A DNA stretch of 64,000 bases from TMP-86 sp039807285 (GCA_044226785.1 JBGAGK010000001.1:124001-188000), one strand, 5' to 3'. Shown: positions 8,170 through 17,678, numbered from the stretch's first letter. The notes: generated by a model not told the origin, from the letters alone. Program-made: numbers and translations.

Positions 8170-11091
8170 ATGTTCCGAGCCCTGTCGAGCGAACCGATTC
8201 ACGACCCGCTGGCGGCACCGGATCCGGCCGCCGACTGCGAGGTCCGCACGACGACCTGCTACATGTGTGCCTGTCGTTGCGGGATCCGCGTGCATCTGCG
8301 CGATGGCCAGATCCGCTACATCGACGGCAACCCCAACCATCCACTGAACCGGGGCGTGATCTGCGCCAAGGGGAGCTCGGGGATCATGAAGCAGCTCTCG
8401 CCCGCGCGGTTGACGCAACCGCTCCTGCGCAAGGACGGCGCGGAACGTGGTGCCGCGGAATTCGAGGCGATAAGCTGGGATCGCGCCTTCGAAATCCTGA
8501 CCGAGCGCCTCGGCCGGATCCGCGCGACCGATCCGAGGAAGTTCGCATTCTTCACCGGGCGCGATCAGATGCAGGCGCTCACCGGCCTGTTCGCGCGCCA
8601 GTTCGGCACACCGAATTACGCTGCGCATGGTGGATTCTGCTCGGTGAACATGGCCGCCGGGATGATCTACTCGATCGGCGGCAGCTTCTGGGAGTTCGGT
8701 GGCCCCGACCTCGATCGCGCCCGGCTCTTCGTGATGATCGGCACGGCCGAGGACCATCACAGCAATCCGCTCAAGATCGCGATCAGCAGGTTCCGCCGCA
8801 AGGGGGGCCGTTTCATCTCGATCAATCCGGTGCGCACCGGCTATTCGGCGATCGCCGACGAATGGATTCCGATCCGGCCCGGGACCGACGGCGCGCTTTT
8901 CATGGCGCTGCTCCATGAGCTGATTCTCTCCGGGCGCGTGGATCACGCGTTCCTGAAGCGGTTCACGAACGCGCCGCAACTGGTCGTCCTGGACGACGGC
9001 CCGCGCCAGGGACTGTTCGCGTTCGATCCGGACCGTGGTCCACCCGGTGACGGACGCGAGCCGGGCAACAGACTCGTCTGGGATCGGGTCAGCGGGCGCG
9101 TGCTGCCAGCCTTTCCGGAGGGCATCGCCGAAGGCAGCGACCCGGCACTGCTCGGAAATTACACGCTCGCCGACGGGACCCGTGCCGCACCTGCGTTCCA
9201 GTTGCTTCGCGACCGGGTCGCCGAATGCTCGCCGGCATGGGCTGAGGCGATCACCGGAATTGCGGCCGACCGGATCCGCGCGCTCGCCGGCGAGCTCGCA
9301 GAGGCCGCCTTCGAGCAGGCATTCGAACTGCCGATCGCATGGACCGATGCCTGGGGCAGGCTTCATCCGACGACTCAGGCCCGGCCGGTGGCGTTTCATG
9401 CGATGCGCGGCCTTGCCGCGCATTCGAACGGATTCCAGACCGTGCGCGCGCTGGCCGTGCTGATGTCGGTGCTCGGAACCATCGATGCGCCGGGCGGATT
9501 CCGCCACAAGGCGCCCTACCCGCGCCCCATCGCCCCGGATTACCGTGCGCTCAACGACCCGGACATGATCGGGCCGGACACGCCGCTCGATGCCGCGCCG
9601 CTCGGCTTTCCGGCCAGCCCCGAGGATCTTGCGGTCAATCCCGACGGTTCGCCGATCCGGATCGACCACGCGTTCTCGTGGGAGCATCCGTTGTCGGTCC
9701 ACGGTCTGATGCACAACGTGATCACCAATGCAGTACGCGGTGATCCGTACCGGATCGACACCTTGCTGCTGTTCATGGCCAACATGGCCTGGAACTCCAC
9801 GCCGAACACGAGTGCGGTGCGCGAGATGCTGAACCGGCGCGAGGCCGATGGGCAGTTCGCGATCCCGTTCATCGTCGTCTGCGACGCGTTCCAGAGCGAG
9901 ACGGTGGCCTTCGCCGACCTGGTGCTGCCCGACACGACGTATCTGGAGCGCCATGACGTGATGGGCATGCTCGACCGGCCGATTTCGGAATTCGATGGCC
10001 CCGCCGATTCGGTGCGCATTCCGGTCCTGCCGCCCACCGGCCAGTGCAAGCCGTTTCAGGAGATGCTGATCGAGCTCGCCTCACGCCTGAAATTTCCGGC
10101 GTTCACGACCGCCGATGGCAAGCGCAAGTTCAAGGACTATCCCGATTTCATCGTGAACTTCCAGCCTTCGCCGGGGGCAGGATTCCTGATGGGCTGGCGT
10201 GGCAAGGACGGCACGCAGGGTCTGCGCGGCGAGCCGAACCCCAACCAGTGGGAGATGTACCGGCAGAACGACTGCGTGTTCCACCACACCTTGCCCGAGA
10301 ACATGCAGTTCATGCGCAACTGGAATCGGCCTTATCTGGATTTTGCGAAGGACGCGGGCTGGACCCCGAAGAACGACCCGGTGCAGCTGGCCCTGTATTC
10401 GGATACGTTGCAGCGTTTCCGGCTGGCCGCGCAGGGCAGGACGGACGGCCGCAGACCGCCCGCGGTGTTGCGCGAACGGATCGCGAAGTACTTTGACCCG
10501 CTGCCGTTCTGGCATCGGCCACTCGAGGACGCGGCCATCGATACAGCCGCGTTTCCGCTGAACGCGGTCACACAGCGACCGATGGCGATGTACCACTCGT
10601 GGGATTCGCAGAATGCGTGGCTGCGCCAGATCCACAGCCACAACTACCTGCACGTCAACCCGGTCACTGCGCGTGCCGCCGGTATTGGAGACGGTGTCTG
10701 GTGCTGGGTCGAAAGCCCCTGGGGGCGCGTGCGCTGCATGGCGCGGCACACCGAGGCCGTCGAACCCGGAACGGTCTGGACCTGGAACGCAATCGGAAAG
10801 GCCGACGGCGCCTGGCGGCTCGCGCCCGGCGCCGACGAATCGAGCAAGGGCTTCCTGCTCAACCACCTGATCACGGAGGAACTGCCTGCCGACCTGCCGT
10901 CGGGCCGGATCAGCAATTCGGATCCGGTCACCGGGCAGGCGGGCTGGTACGACGTGCGGGTGCGGATCCGACCGGCGGCGCCCGACGAAGCGCGCGAGAC
11001 CTCGCCGCGAACCGCGACCCTGCCGGCCGTCCCGGGCACGGAGACGATCGTCCGGCGCGTGATCGCGTACATGGCTGGAGAGCGCCGATGA
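8170..11091 (+). CDS. soeA: Molybdopterin oxidoreductase, probable sulfite dehydrogenase (quinone) subunit SoeA
   Basis: Catalytic subunit of 973 residues in the DMSO reductase superfamily. The N-terminal [4Fe-4S] site is Cys30-X2-Cys33-X3-Cys37-X27-Cys65. Cys157 in GGFCSVN is a candidate molybdenum ligand, and the C-terminal dinucleotide-binding domain is present at about residues 810-935. There is no twin-arginine signal, so the protein should stay in the cytoplasm. That, together with the partner set (four-cluster ferredoxin plus DmsC-type anchor) and length near 970, matches SoeABC, which oxidises sulfite to sulfate and passes electrons to quinone. Polysulfide or thiosulfate reductases are alternatives but usually have a Tat signal and an NrfD-type anchor. 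GGGAGA precedes the ATG. Confidence 0.82.
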   Translation: MFRALSSEPIHDPLAAPDPAADCEVRTTTCYMCACRCGIRVHLRDGQIRYIDGNPNHPLNRGVICAKGSSGIMKQLSPARLTQPLLRKDGAERGAAEFEAISWDRAFEILTERLGRIRATDPRKFAFFTGRDQMQALTGLFARQFGTPNYAAHGGFCSVNMAAGMIYSIGGSFWEFGGPDLDRARLFVMIGTAEDHHSNPLKIAISRFRRKGGRFISINPVRTGYSAIADEWIPIRPGTDGALFMALLHELILSGRVDHAFLKRFTNAPQLVVLDDGPRQGLFAFDPDRGPPGDGREPGNRLVWDRVSGRVLPAFPEGIAEGSDPALLGNYTLADGTRAAPAFQLLRDRVAECSPAWAEAITGIAADRIRALAGELAEAAFEQAFELPIAWTDAWGRLHPTTQARPVAFHAMRGLAAHSNGFQTVRALAVLMSVLGTIDAPGGFRHKAPYPRPIAPDYRALNDPDMIGPDTPLDAAPLGFPASPEDLAVNPDGSPIRIDHAFSWEHPLSVHGLMHNVITNAVRGDPYRIDTLLLFMANMAWNSTPNTSAVREMLNRREADGQFAIPFIVVCDAFQSETVAFADLVLPDTTYLERHDVMGMLDRPISEFDGPADSVRIPVLPPTGQCKPFQEMLIELASRLKFPAFTTADGKRKFKDYPDFIVNFQPSPGAGFLMGWRGKDGTQGLRGEPNPNQWEMYRQNDCVFHHTLPENMQFMRNWNRPYLDFAKDAGWTPKNDPVQLALYSDTLQRFRLAAQGRTDGRRPPAVLRERIAKYFDPLPFWHRPLEDAAIDTAAFPLNAVTQRPMAMYHSWDSQNAWLRQIHSHNYLHVNPVTARAAGIGDGVWCWVESPWGRVRCMARHTEAVEPGTVWTWNAIGKADGAWRLAPGADESSKGFLLNHLITEELPADLPSGRISNSDPVTGQAGWYDVRVRIRPAAPDEARETSPRTATLPAVPGTETIVRRVIAYMAGERR

Positions 11092-11846
11092 TCCAGTGGC
11101 TGAAAAACCTGTTTGCCGCGCACAGTGACCACGAGCGGATCCGGGCACGGCCCGGCGAAACGCTGGCGCGCCAGCTCGCCCTGGTCATCGACCTGAATGT
11201 GTGCGTCGGCTGCCACGCCTGCGTGACCTCGTGCAAGCAGTGGAACACTTCGGGCAGCGCCGGACCGCTCGCCGACGAGAATCCCTATGGCATCGGCCCG
11301 ACCGGAACGTTTTTCAACCGGGTCCAGACTTTTGAGGCGGGGACATATCCGCTGACCGAGACCATCCACTTCCCGAAAAGCTGCCTGCATTGCGAGGACC
11401 CGCCCTGCGTGCCGGTCTGCCCGACCGGTGCGAGCTACAAGCGCCGCGAGGACGGCATCGTGCTCGTCGACCATGACAAGTGCATCGGCTGCAAGTACTG
11501 CGCCTGGGCATGCCCTTACGGTGCCCGCGAGATCGACGAGGAGCGCCAGGTGATGACGAAGTGCACGCTGTGCGTGGACCGCATCCACGATCAGGCGCTG
11601 CCGCCCGAGGACCGCAAGCCGGCCTGCGTCAAGGCGTGCCCGACCAGTGCGCGCCTGTTCGGTGACATCAAGGACCCCGACTCGGAAGTCTCGCGCGCGA
11701 TTCGCGAGCGCGGCGGCTATGCGCTGATGCCCGAATGGGAAACCTCGCCGGCCAACAAGTACCTGCCGCGGCGCCAGACGCCCGTGGCCGGTGGCCTCAG
11801 CACGCCGAATCGGACCATCACCCCCGAAGGAAGGATGGAGCGATGA
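11088..11846 (+). CDS. soeB: Four-cluster 4Fe-4S ferredoxin subunit, probable SoeB
   Basis: Electron-transfer subunit of 252 residues. Four cysteine groups for four [4Fe-4S] clusters are visible in order: CVGCHACVTSCKQ, CLHCEDPPCVPVCPTGA, CIGCKYCAWACPYGA, then CTLC with CVKACPTSA. This is the DmsB/PsrB/SoeB layout that links the molybdenum subunit to the membrane anchor. The ATG overlaps the soeA stop as ATGA and its own stop overlaps soeC the same way, so the three subunits are translationally coupled. A Pro/Arg-rich C-terminal tail of about 30 residues follows the last cluster. No export signal is present, consistent with a cytoplasm-facing complex. Confidence 0.85.
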   Translation: MIQWLKNLFAAHSDHERIRARPGETLARQLALVIDLNVCVGCHACVTSCKQWNTSGSAGPLADENPYGIGPTGTFFNRVQTFEAGTYPLTETIHFPKSCLHCEDPPCVPVCPTGASYKRREDGIVLVDHDKCIGCKYCAWACPYGAREIDEERQVMTKCTLCVDRIHDQALPPEDRKPACVKACPTSARLFGDIKDPDSEVSRAIRERGGYALMPEWETSPANKYLPRRQTPVAGGLSTPNRTITPEGRMER

Positions 11847-12766
11847 ATCCGGCCATGTCGGTGGTCCTGTTCACGACGCTGGCCGGTGCCGCCCAGGGGC
11901 TCGTCGTGGCCGTGGCAGCGCTGGCGTTCGGTGGTGCGCTGGACGACCCGGCGTACGCGACCTCGAGCCTTGCCGTCACTGAATTCCTGCTGGTTGCCGG
12001 GCTGGCTGCATCGTTCGGTCACCTCGGGCGCCCGGAGCGCGCCTGGCGCGCCGTGCTGATGTGGCGCACCTCGTGGCTGTCGCGCGAAGTCATCGTCGTT
12101 CCGGCGATGATCGGGCTGGTCGGGGTCTGGTGGTGGGCCGCGCGCAACGGGCAGGCGCCGCTCATCCTGCCGCTGACAGGGATCGTGCTCGCAGCGATGC
12201 TCTGGTACTGCACCGCCATGATCTACGCGTGCCTGCGCTTCATCGAGGAATGGGCGCACCCGCTGACGCTGGTGAACTTCACGCTGAGCGGGCTGTCCTC
12301 GGGCTGGGTGCTGGCCACCGCGATCGCCGCAAGCATCCGGGCTGGGGACATCGCCGCACTGACCACGCCGGTCGCCCTGGTGCTGACCATCGCCGCCTGC
12401 ATCGCGCGCCTTGCCGCGCGGCGGCGAAACGCGGCGCTCAAGCCGCGCTCGACGCTGCAATCGGCCACCGGGATCATGGCACCCTCACTGCGGCAGATAT
12501 CGATGGGGATGTCGGCCGGCGCCTTCAACACCCGCGAGTTCTTCCACGGCGTTGCGCCGCTCGTCCTGCGCAACATCGGCCGGATGTCGATCGTCTTCGG
12601 ATTTCTCGTCCCGGCGATCCTGCTCGCGCTGGCATTGCCCACGCAATCACGCGCGCTCCAGGTGCTGGCGCTGGTCATTCAGATCCCGGGGTTGATCGCC
12701 GATCGCTGGTACTTTTTCGCACAGGCCCGGCATCCGCAGAACCTGTATTACCAGGTGGTTTCGTAG
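11843..12766 (+). CDS. soeC: DmsC-type membrane anchor, probable SoeC
   Basis: Integral membrane protein of 307 residues with about eight hydrophobic helices, in the DmsC family rather than the NrfD family. The family's LGRPERAWRA motif after helix 2 and FNTREFFHG segment before helix 6 are visible, and it closes with LIADRWYFFAQARHPQN. It would anchor SoeAB and hand electrons to the quinone pool. It overlaps soeB as ATGA. The DmsC-type anchor is one of the features separating SoeABC from polysulfide/thiosulfate reductases. The next gene is convergent, so the operon ends here; no clear terminator hairpin is seen in the 68-base gap. Confidence 0.83.
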   Translation: MNPAMSVVLFTTLAGAAQGLVVAVAALAFGGALDDPAYATSSLAVTEFLLVAGLAASFGHLGRPERAWRAVLMWRTSWLSREVIVVPAMIGLVGVWWWAARNGQAPLILPLTGIVLAAMLWYCTAMIYACLRFIEEWAHPLTLVNFTLSGLSSGWVLATAIAASIRAGDIAALTTPVALVLTIAACIARLAARRRNAALKPRSTLQSATGIMAPSLRQISMGMSAGAFNTREFFHGVAPLVLRNIGRMSIVFGFLVPAILLALALPTQSRALQVLALVIQIPGLIADRWYFFAQARHPQNLYYQVVS

Positions 12767-12834
12767 GCGCAGCGTGCTGCCGGATCGATGCGTCGACTCG
12801 CCGTAGACGGGCGCCCCCGAACGGTTCAGCCCCC

Positions 12835-14811
12835 TCAGGGAACCAGTGCCTCGTCCACGTAGATCGCGGTGCGCGCTGGCTGGGCGGAGCTTGCCGTGCC
12901 GCGATACATGCCGATGCTGTTCATGGAGAAAGCCACATCGCCCTCTCCGTCCATGCCCATCACGGCGCCGTCACCGCCCATGATCTCGATGTCTTCGATG
13001 GTGTCATCGAGCGCATCCTGGAGCGATTCCCGCTCCCAATCCATGCGGTCGCGCACCTGTCGCGCGGCAGAGGAACGGATGAAAAACTCGCCCGTGCCGG
13101 TGGCCGACACGGCCACCAGTTCATCCTCGGCGTAGGTGCCGGCACCGATGATGGGCGAATCACCGATCCGCCCCCAGCGTTTGCCGGTCAGCCCGCCCGT
13201 GGACGTGCCCGCCGCGAGATGGCCGTTCACGTCCAGCGCCACTGCGCCCACCGTGCCGTAAAGGTGTGTCCGGTCACGCCGTTTCGCCTGCCGGCCTTCG
13301 GGCGAGGCGCGCCACTCCAGATACTGCTTCCAGCGCTCGTCGGTCCGGAACCAGCGCGGGTCCACCTGCTCCAGTCCCATGTGTTTCGAGAACTCGTCAG
13401 CGCCGCTGTCCGAAAGCAGGACATGAGGCGAGCGCTCCATCACCGTGCGGGCCAGGCTGATGGGGTGACGGGTGCGGGTCACACCGGCTACGGCGCCCGC
13501 CGCACGTGAATGCCCGTCCATGATGGAGGCATCGAGTTCATTGCGCCCGGCGGAAGAGAACACGGCGCCACGCCCGGCATTGAACTGCGGATCGTCCTCC
13601 ATGACCTTGATCGCAGCCTCTACGGCATCGACGCTGCTCCCGCCGGCACGCAGGACCTTGCTGCCTGCATCCAGCGCGGCATGCAGTCCTGCCCGGTATG
13701 AGGCTTCCTTCGCCGCAGTCAGATCACCGCGCTCGATGACCCCCGCCCCGCCGTGCACGGCCAGCGACCAGTGCAGCGCAGCGGACAGGCGCACTGACGG
13801 TGTACGGTCATTGCCCAGCAGGTGACCGTCCTTCACGCTCACGTTGTAGGCAAACGCCGGCTGCTCCACCGTGAAGCGCTTGAGGTCAACGAGACTCCCT
13901 GGACCGGCCGCGACGACCGGGATCCGGTCGAAATCCAGCGGCTTGCCGGGCGCGAGTTTGCTGGGCTCGTGGAGGGGGCGAATCAGCCAGGCAAATCCCT
14001 GGCGCAAGGTGAATACCCGGCCGATGCCGTTGCCATCGACACACAGCGAGGTGTCCTCATCCACGGCAAGGCCGGTGATGGTGGCATCCTTCTCCTCCAC
14101 CGTCAGGCGCGCGATGAAGGTGATGAGCCGGCCGAAGCGGTCGCGCTTGGCGAAATGCGTGTCGGTGATGACATGCTCGAGATACGGCAGGTGCAGGAAG
14201 TCGCGCACCAGCGTCACGTCCGGTCCGTACGGGTCCATCATGGCGTGGCTCGAGATCAGGCTCACACCGCTCAGTGTGCCGTAGGAGTAGCCTCCGAGAA
14301 TCGCAAGGCCCGCACTGGTGCCACCTATGGGTTTGCCTGCCTTCACGTGCTCGTTCAGCACCGCCTGGAGGGGTGTACCCTTCCACCAGCGCACATAGCG
14401 CGACTGGTCGCCGCCGCCGAAGAAGATCGCATCGGCATGCCGCACGATATCCAGCACAGCCGGATCGGAAGCCGCGGCCGGTCCATGAAACACCAGGGTC
14501 TGCACGGAGGCGAAGGAATCGAGGTCGCGGAACAGCTCCCGTGCCAGTTCGTCATCGCCGCTGGCGCGCAGGATCACCAGCTTGCCGTGGCCCGAACGCT
14601 CGCCGAACCAGGACCAGGCACCGCGCAGCCACTGCCCGCCGCCGTTGAGCATGTACCCCGGCTGGACGGCGGAGCGGCGCGGCGTCGCCGGATCGCCGAT
14701 CACGTAATAGTCGTAGCCGGTGCGGTGTTCACTGCGTACAGGTGCCGGCGAAGCCTGTGCCGCGCCAAGGCAGAACAACCCCAGAGTCATCGCCAGCAGA
14801 ATCGGACGCAT
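12835..14811 (-). CDS. Secreted cyanophycinase - isoaspartyl peptidase fusion
   Basis: A single 658-residue protein with two complete hydrolases. After a signal peptide (residues 1-20, ending AQA) comes a peptidase S51/cyanophycinase domain (about 33-335) with the FGGGDQSR motif, nucleophile Ser166 in GGTSAGLA and the family's VITDTHFAKRDRFGRL helix. Residues about 346-655 are an Ntn-hydrolase isoaspartyl peptidase/L-asparaginase domain: AVHGGAG near the start, the autocleavage site Gly519/Thr520 in YGTVGAVALD and GTSTGGLTGKRWGRIGDSP. Cyanophycinase releases beta-Asp-Arg dipeptides, which isoaspartyl peptidases split to Asp and Arg, so the fusion could finish cyanophycin breakdown alone. The ATG at 14811 is chosen because it begins the signal peptide. 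It lies 65 bases after the TonB receptor gene on the same strand. Confidence 0.88.
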   Translation of the reverse strand: MRPILLAMTLGLFCLGAAQASPAPVRSEHRTGYDYYVIGDPATPRRSAVQPGYMLNGGGQWLRGAWSWFGERSGHGKLVILRASGDDELARELFRDLDSFASVQTLVFHGPAAASDPAVLDIVRHADAIFFGGGDQSRYVRWWKGTPLQAVLNEHVKAGKPIGGTSAGLAILGGYSYGTLSGVSLISSHAMMDPYGPDVTLVRDFLHLPYLEHVITDTHFAKRDRFGRLITFIARLTVEEKDATITGLAVDEDTSLCVDGNGIGRVFTLRQGFAWLIRPLHEPSKLAPGKPLDFDRIPVVAAGPGSLVDLKRFTVEQPAFAYNVSVKDGHLLGNDRTPSVRLSAALHWSLAVHGGAGVIERGDLTAAKEASYRAGLHAALDAGSKVLRAGGSSVDAVEAAIKVMEDDPQFNAGRGAVFSSAGRNELDASIMDGHSRAAGAVAGVTRTRHPISLARTVMERSPHVLLSDSGADEFSKHMGLEQVDPRWFRTDERWKQYLEWRASPEGRQAKRRDRTHLYGTVGAVALDVNGHLAAGTSTGGLTGKRWGRIGDSPIIGAGTYAEDELVAVSATGTGEFFIRSSAARQVRDRMDWERESLQDALDDTIEDIEIMGGDGAVMGMDGEGDVAFSMNSIGMYRGTASSAQPARTAIYVDEALVP

Positions 14812-14876
14812 GCGCCTCACAGCCTCTTTGCCGAACCTGGCTGCTTGAGACCGATCCTGCCGGCACTGGTTCCGTA

Positions 14877-17678
14877 TCACTTCCCCTGACCGCCAAAGCG
14901 GTAGTTGAACTGCAGCGCGAATGCCCGGCCAACCGGGCTGAACCAGTTGCGCGAGTAATACGGGTAGCTGGTCCAGGTCTCGTCGCGCTTCGGCTTGGTA
15001 TCGAGCAGGTTGTCGACGACGAACGTCAGCGCGGAAGCCTCGTTGAAGCGATAGCCGAGAGAGGCATTGTACCGGGCAGTGGGCGCCAGTCGCGCAGTGC
15101 CATCGTAGTTCGGAATGCCCCCCAGCCGCGACACGTGAACCGTGCTGATCCAGTGACCGATTTCCCAGGACGTGGAGAAAGTGCCCTTGTTGCGCGGGAT
15201 GACGTAGTTGTACCAGTCGGACAGCTCGTTGTTCACCGGATCGCCAGCAAAAAGCTGGATGGTGTGGGTCAGCACGTTGGTGAAGCCCAGATCGAAGGTG
15301 AAATTCCCGATGCCACCGGTCTCAAGCACATAGTGTGCATTCACGTCGATGCCGTCGGTCTTGTCGACGGCTGCGTTGATCGGCAGCACCAGGACCGAGC
15401 TGATGCCCTCCGGGTTGTACAGGTCCGTCACCGGATTTCGTACCACCTGGCTCAGCACCTGCTGGCACAGCCCGGAATTGATGTTCACCGGCGCGCCGCT
15501 GGTCGTCTGACCCAGACGGCAATCGGCCTCCTCGCGCAGGATGGTGTCGCTTCCCTGGTATTCGACTTCGTTCGACAGCTTGATGCGGTAATAGTCGACC
15601 GATACCTGGAACGACTTGACCGGCTCGAACACGACACCGATGGTGAGCGAGGTACTGGTCTCGTCCTTGAGTGAGGTGCTGCCATGGCTGCGGCCATTGA
15701 AAGGCTCATCACCCAGGCTGCAGTTGTTGATGTAGTCCGGGCCGGTATCCGGCTCGTCACGCCGGCATCGATAGTAATCGGCGCCGCTGGAATTGGAGCC
15801 GCTGGCACCTGCGAACAGGTAGGTCAGGTCGGGCGCGCGAAAGCCCGTACCGAAAGACCCCCGCAGCAGCACGCTGCGCACCGGTCGGTACTCGAGACCC
15901 GTCGAGTAGGTGAACTTGCCTGCCGTGGTCTGTGCGTACCGGTAGTTGTCATAGCGGCCCGCGAGATTCCAGTCCAGCTGTGAAAATACCGGCACGCTGA
16001 ACTCCACGCCGAAACCGGTATGGTGCCGTGAGCCCTGGGCGCCCGTATTGTGCAGCTTGTAGTAACTGCCATCGAGGGACAGCGGGTCGGCATCAATGGA
16101 GAAATACTGGTAGCCATACTCGGCCACCGCGGCAACGCCCACCGGGCCCGCCGGCAGGTCGAACAGACGGGTGTTGTTCGCCGACAGGGTCAGAACATCG
16201 GCGCGGCTGCGATTGTTGTCCGTGGAAGCCCGCGAGATGGACGCGAATTCGGCCGGTGTCAATGGCGTGTACAGCCGGCTGACCGGCGCGTTGTAGATCT
16301 GGTAACCGCTGTCAGGATCGGTGCCCAGGGAAGGACCCAGGTACAGGGCCTGAGCCTTTGCCGTGACGATCGCGGGCGTGATGGCCTCGAGCTGGTTCTG
16401 CGAGTGTCCGAACACGGCCTCATAGTTCCACGCGGTCTGGCCGATGCTGCCCTTGATGCCGGTGTTCAGCGTGAGGGTCTTGCTGTTGTTGCGCAGCGTG
16501 GCCGCATCGAATCCACCCTCTTCCTCGATGGTGAACGACTGGCGCTGCCATTGTTCGATCTGGCCGGTCGCCTGGTTGAAGAAAGGCACGATCGCCGAGT
16601 CGCCGTTGAGGGCATAGCTGTTCTGCCAATTCAGGGGATCGTGATAGCTCTTCTGGTGCGAAATCCCTGCCTGGATGTCCAGGAACAGGCTTGCGGTGTC
16701 GGTGAGGTGATAGGTGCCGGAGCCATATACGTTCACGGCCTTGCGCCCGTTCACCAGGGTGCCGTACCCGATGTCCGAGTAGCTGCCGCAGTAGTTGCCC
16801 CAGTTGCGCCGGAAACCGTAGACGATGGACCCCTGGTCCAGATGCGCCAGCGACTGGCAGGTCGCCTCGCCCGGATCGATGTAATTCTGATCCACATCGA
16901 GACGACCGAAGTTCGCGGCCGGATAGTGCGACGAAGGGCTTCCGGGCTTTGCCAGGCTCGTACGCGTGAAATCACGCTGATAGGCCCAGAGCGGGCTCTG
17001 GTTGACCAGTTCGAGCGCAAACACCGAATCGAACCGCTCGGTGTTGTAGCCGCTGGACAGGGCGAAGCGCTCCGAGGCGCCGCCTCCATGCTGGGTGGTT
17101 CCACCCCGCAGCTCGATACTGGTTCCTTCCACTTTCTTCTTGAGGATGAAGTTGACCACACCCGAGATGGCATCCGAACCATACACGGCCGAAGCACTGC
17201 CGCTGAGGATTTCGATGTGGTCGATCAGCGAAGTGGGAATATTCGAGATGTCGGTGAAATTGCTGTCGCCGCCATAGGCCTGCGGATAATCGGCGATCCG
17301 GCGACCGTTCACCAGGACCAGGGTGTGGTTCGGACCCATGCCGCGCAGGTCGACCGCCTGGGCGCCGGGAGAAAACCCGTAGGTGTACTGGTTGTTGTCC
17401 AGTGCTCCCAGGTTCTGGGTCAGGGCCGTCATGATGTCCGGCACGCTGCCGAAGCCATTCTTGAGGATGTCCTCCGAGGAAATGCTGATCACCGGCGCCG
17501 GCCCTTCGAAGGAGGTCCGGGGAATGCGCGAACCGGTGACGACGATCTGCTCCAGCGACTCGGACTGCTGGTCGGCTGGCTGCGGGCCTTCCGCATCCGC
17601 GGCCAGGACCGTACCGCCGAGAGCAACAAAGAGCGCTGCAAGTCCAATCCCTGAGGAACGCAAAATGCACTTTTTCAA
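14877..17678 (-). CDS. TonB-dependent outer-membrane receptor
   Basis: Outer-membrane receptor of 933 residues. A signal peptide (LKKCILRSSG... ending TVLAA) precedes the EQIVVTGSRIP segment, a plug domain (about 55-165: VDLRGMGPNHTLVLVNGRR, then GSASAVYGSDAISGVVNFI) and a long beta-barrel ending in FALQFNYRF. The best start is TTG at 17678, preceded by GGGGAGA at good spacing; the next upstream ATG would put a non-signal stretch in front of the signal peptide. This large subtype in related bacteria often carries peptides or oligosaccharides rather than siderophores. Lying immediately upstream of the secreted cyanophycinase fusion, it may import its substrate or products. Ligand is inferred only from context. 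Confidence 0.9.
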   Translation of the reverse strand: MKKCILRSSGIGLAALFVALGGTVLAADAEGPQPADQQSESLEQIVVTGSRIPRTSFEGPAPVISISSEDILKNGFGSVPDIMTALTQNLGALDNNQYTYGFSPGAQAVDLRGMGPNHTLVLVNGRRIADYPQAYGGDSNFTDISNIPTSLIDHIEILSGSASAVYGSDAISGVVNFILKKKVEGTSIELRGGTTQHGGGASERFALSSGYNTERFDSVFALELVNQSPLWAYQRDFTRTSLAKPGSPSSHYPAANFGRLDVDQNYIDPGEATCQSLAHLDQGSIVYGFRRNWGNYCGSYSDIGYGTLVNGRKAVNVYGSGTYHLTDTASLFLDIQAGISHQKSYHDPLNWQNSYALNGDSAIVPFFNQATGQIEQWQRQSFTIEEEGGFDAATLRNNSKTLTLNTGIKGSIGQTAWNYEAVFGHSQNQLEAITPAIVTAKAQALYLGPSLGTDPDSGYQIYNAPVSRLYTPLTPAEFASISRASTDNNRSRADVLTLSANNTRLFDLPAGPVGVAAVAEYGYQYFSIDADPLSLDGSYYKLHNTGAQGSRHHTGFGVEFSVPVFSQLDWNLAGRYDNYRYAQTTAGKFTYSTGLEYRPVRSVLLRGSFGTGFRAPDLTYLFAGASGSNSSGADYYRCRRDEPDTGPDYINNCSLGDEPFNGRSHGSTSLKDETSTSLTIGVVFEPVKSFQVSVDYYRIKLSNEVEYQGSDTILREEADCRLGQTTSGAPVNINSGLCQQVLSQVVRNPVTDLYNPEGISSVLVLPINAAVDKTDGIDVNAHYVLETGGIGNFTFDLGFTNVLTHTIQLFAGDPVNNELSDWYNYVIPRNKGTFSTSWEIGHWISTVHVSRLGGIPNYDGTARLAPTARYNASLGYRFNEASALTFVVDNLLDTKPKRDETWTSYPYYSRNWFSPVGRAFALQFNYRFGGQGK

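Noticed and set aside
7804..9954. A 716-codon open frame antisense to soeA and the LysR gene
   Set aside because: It is a by-product of high GC composition; the translation shows no family motifs, while both overlapping genes have clear ones.
8170..11091. Formate dehydrogenase or polysulfide reductase identity for the molybdoenzyme
   Set aside because: No selenocysteine/Cys pattern of formate dehydrogenase stood out, no Tat signal, and the anchor is DmsC-type, which fits SoeABC better.
16050..17654. A 534-codon frame antisense to the TonB receptor
   Set aside because: No recognisable protein features, while the receptor has a signal peptide, plug and barrel.
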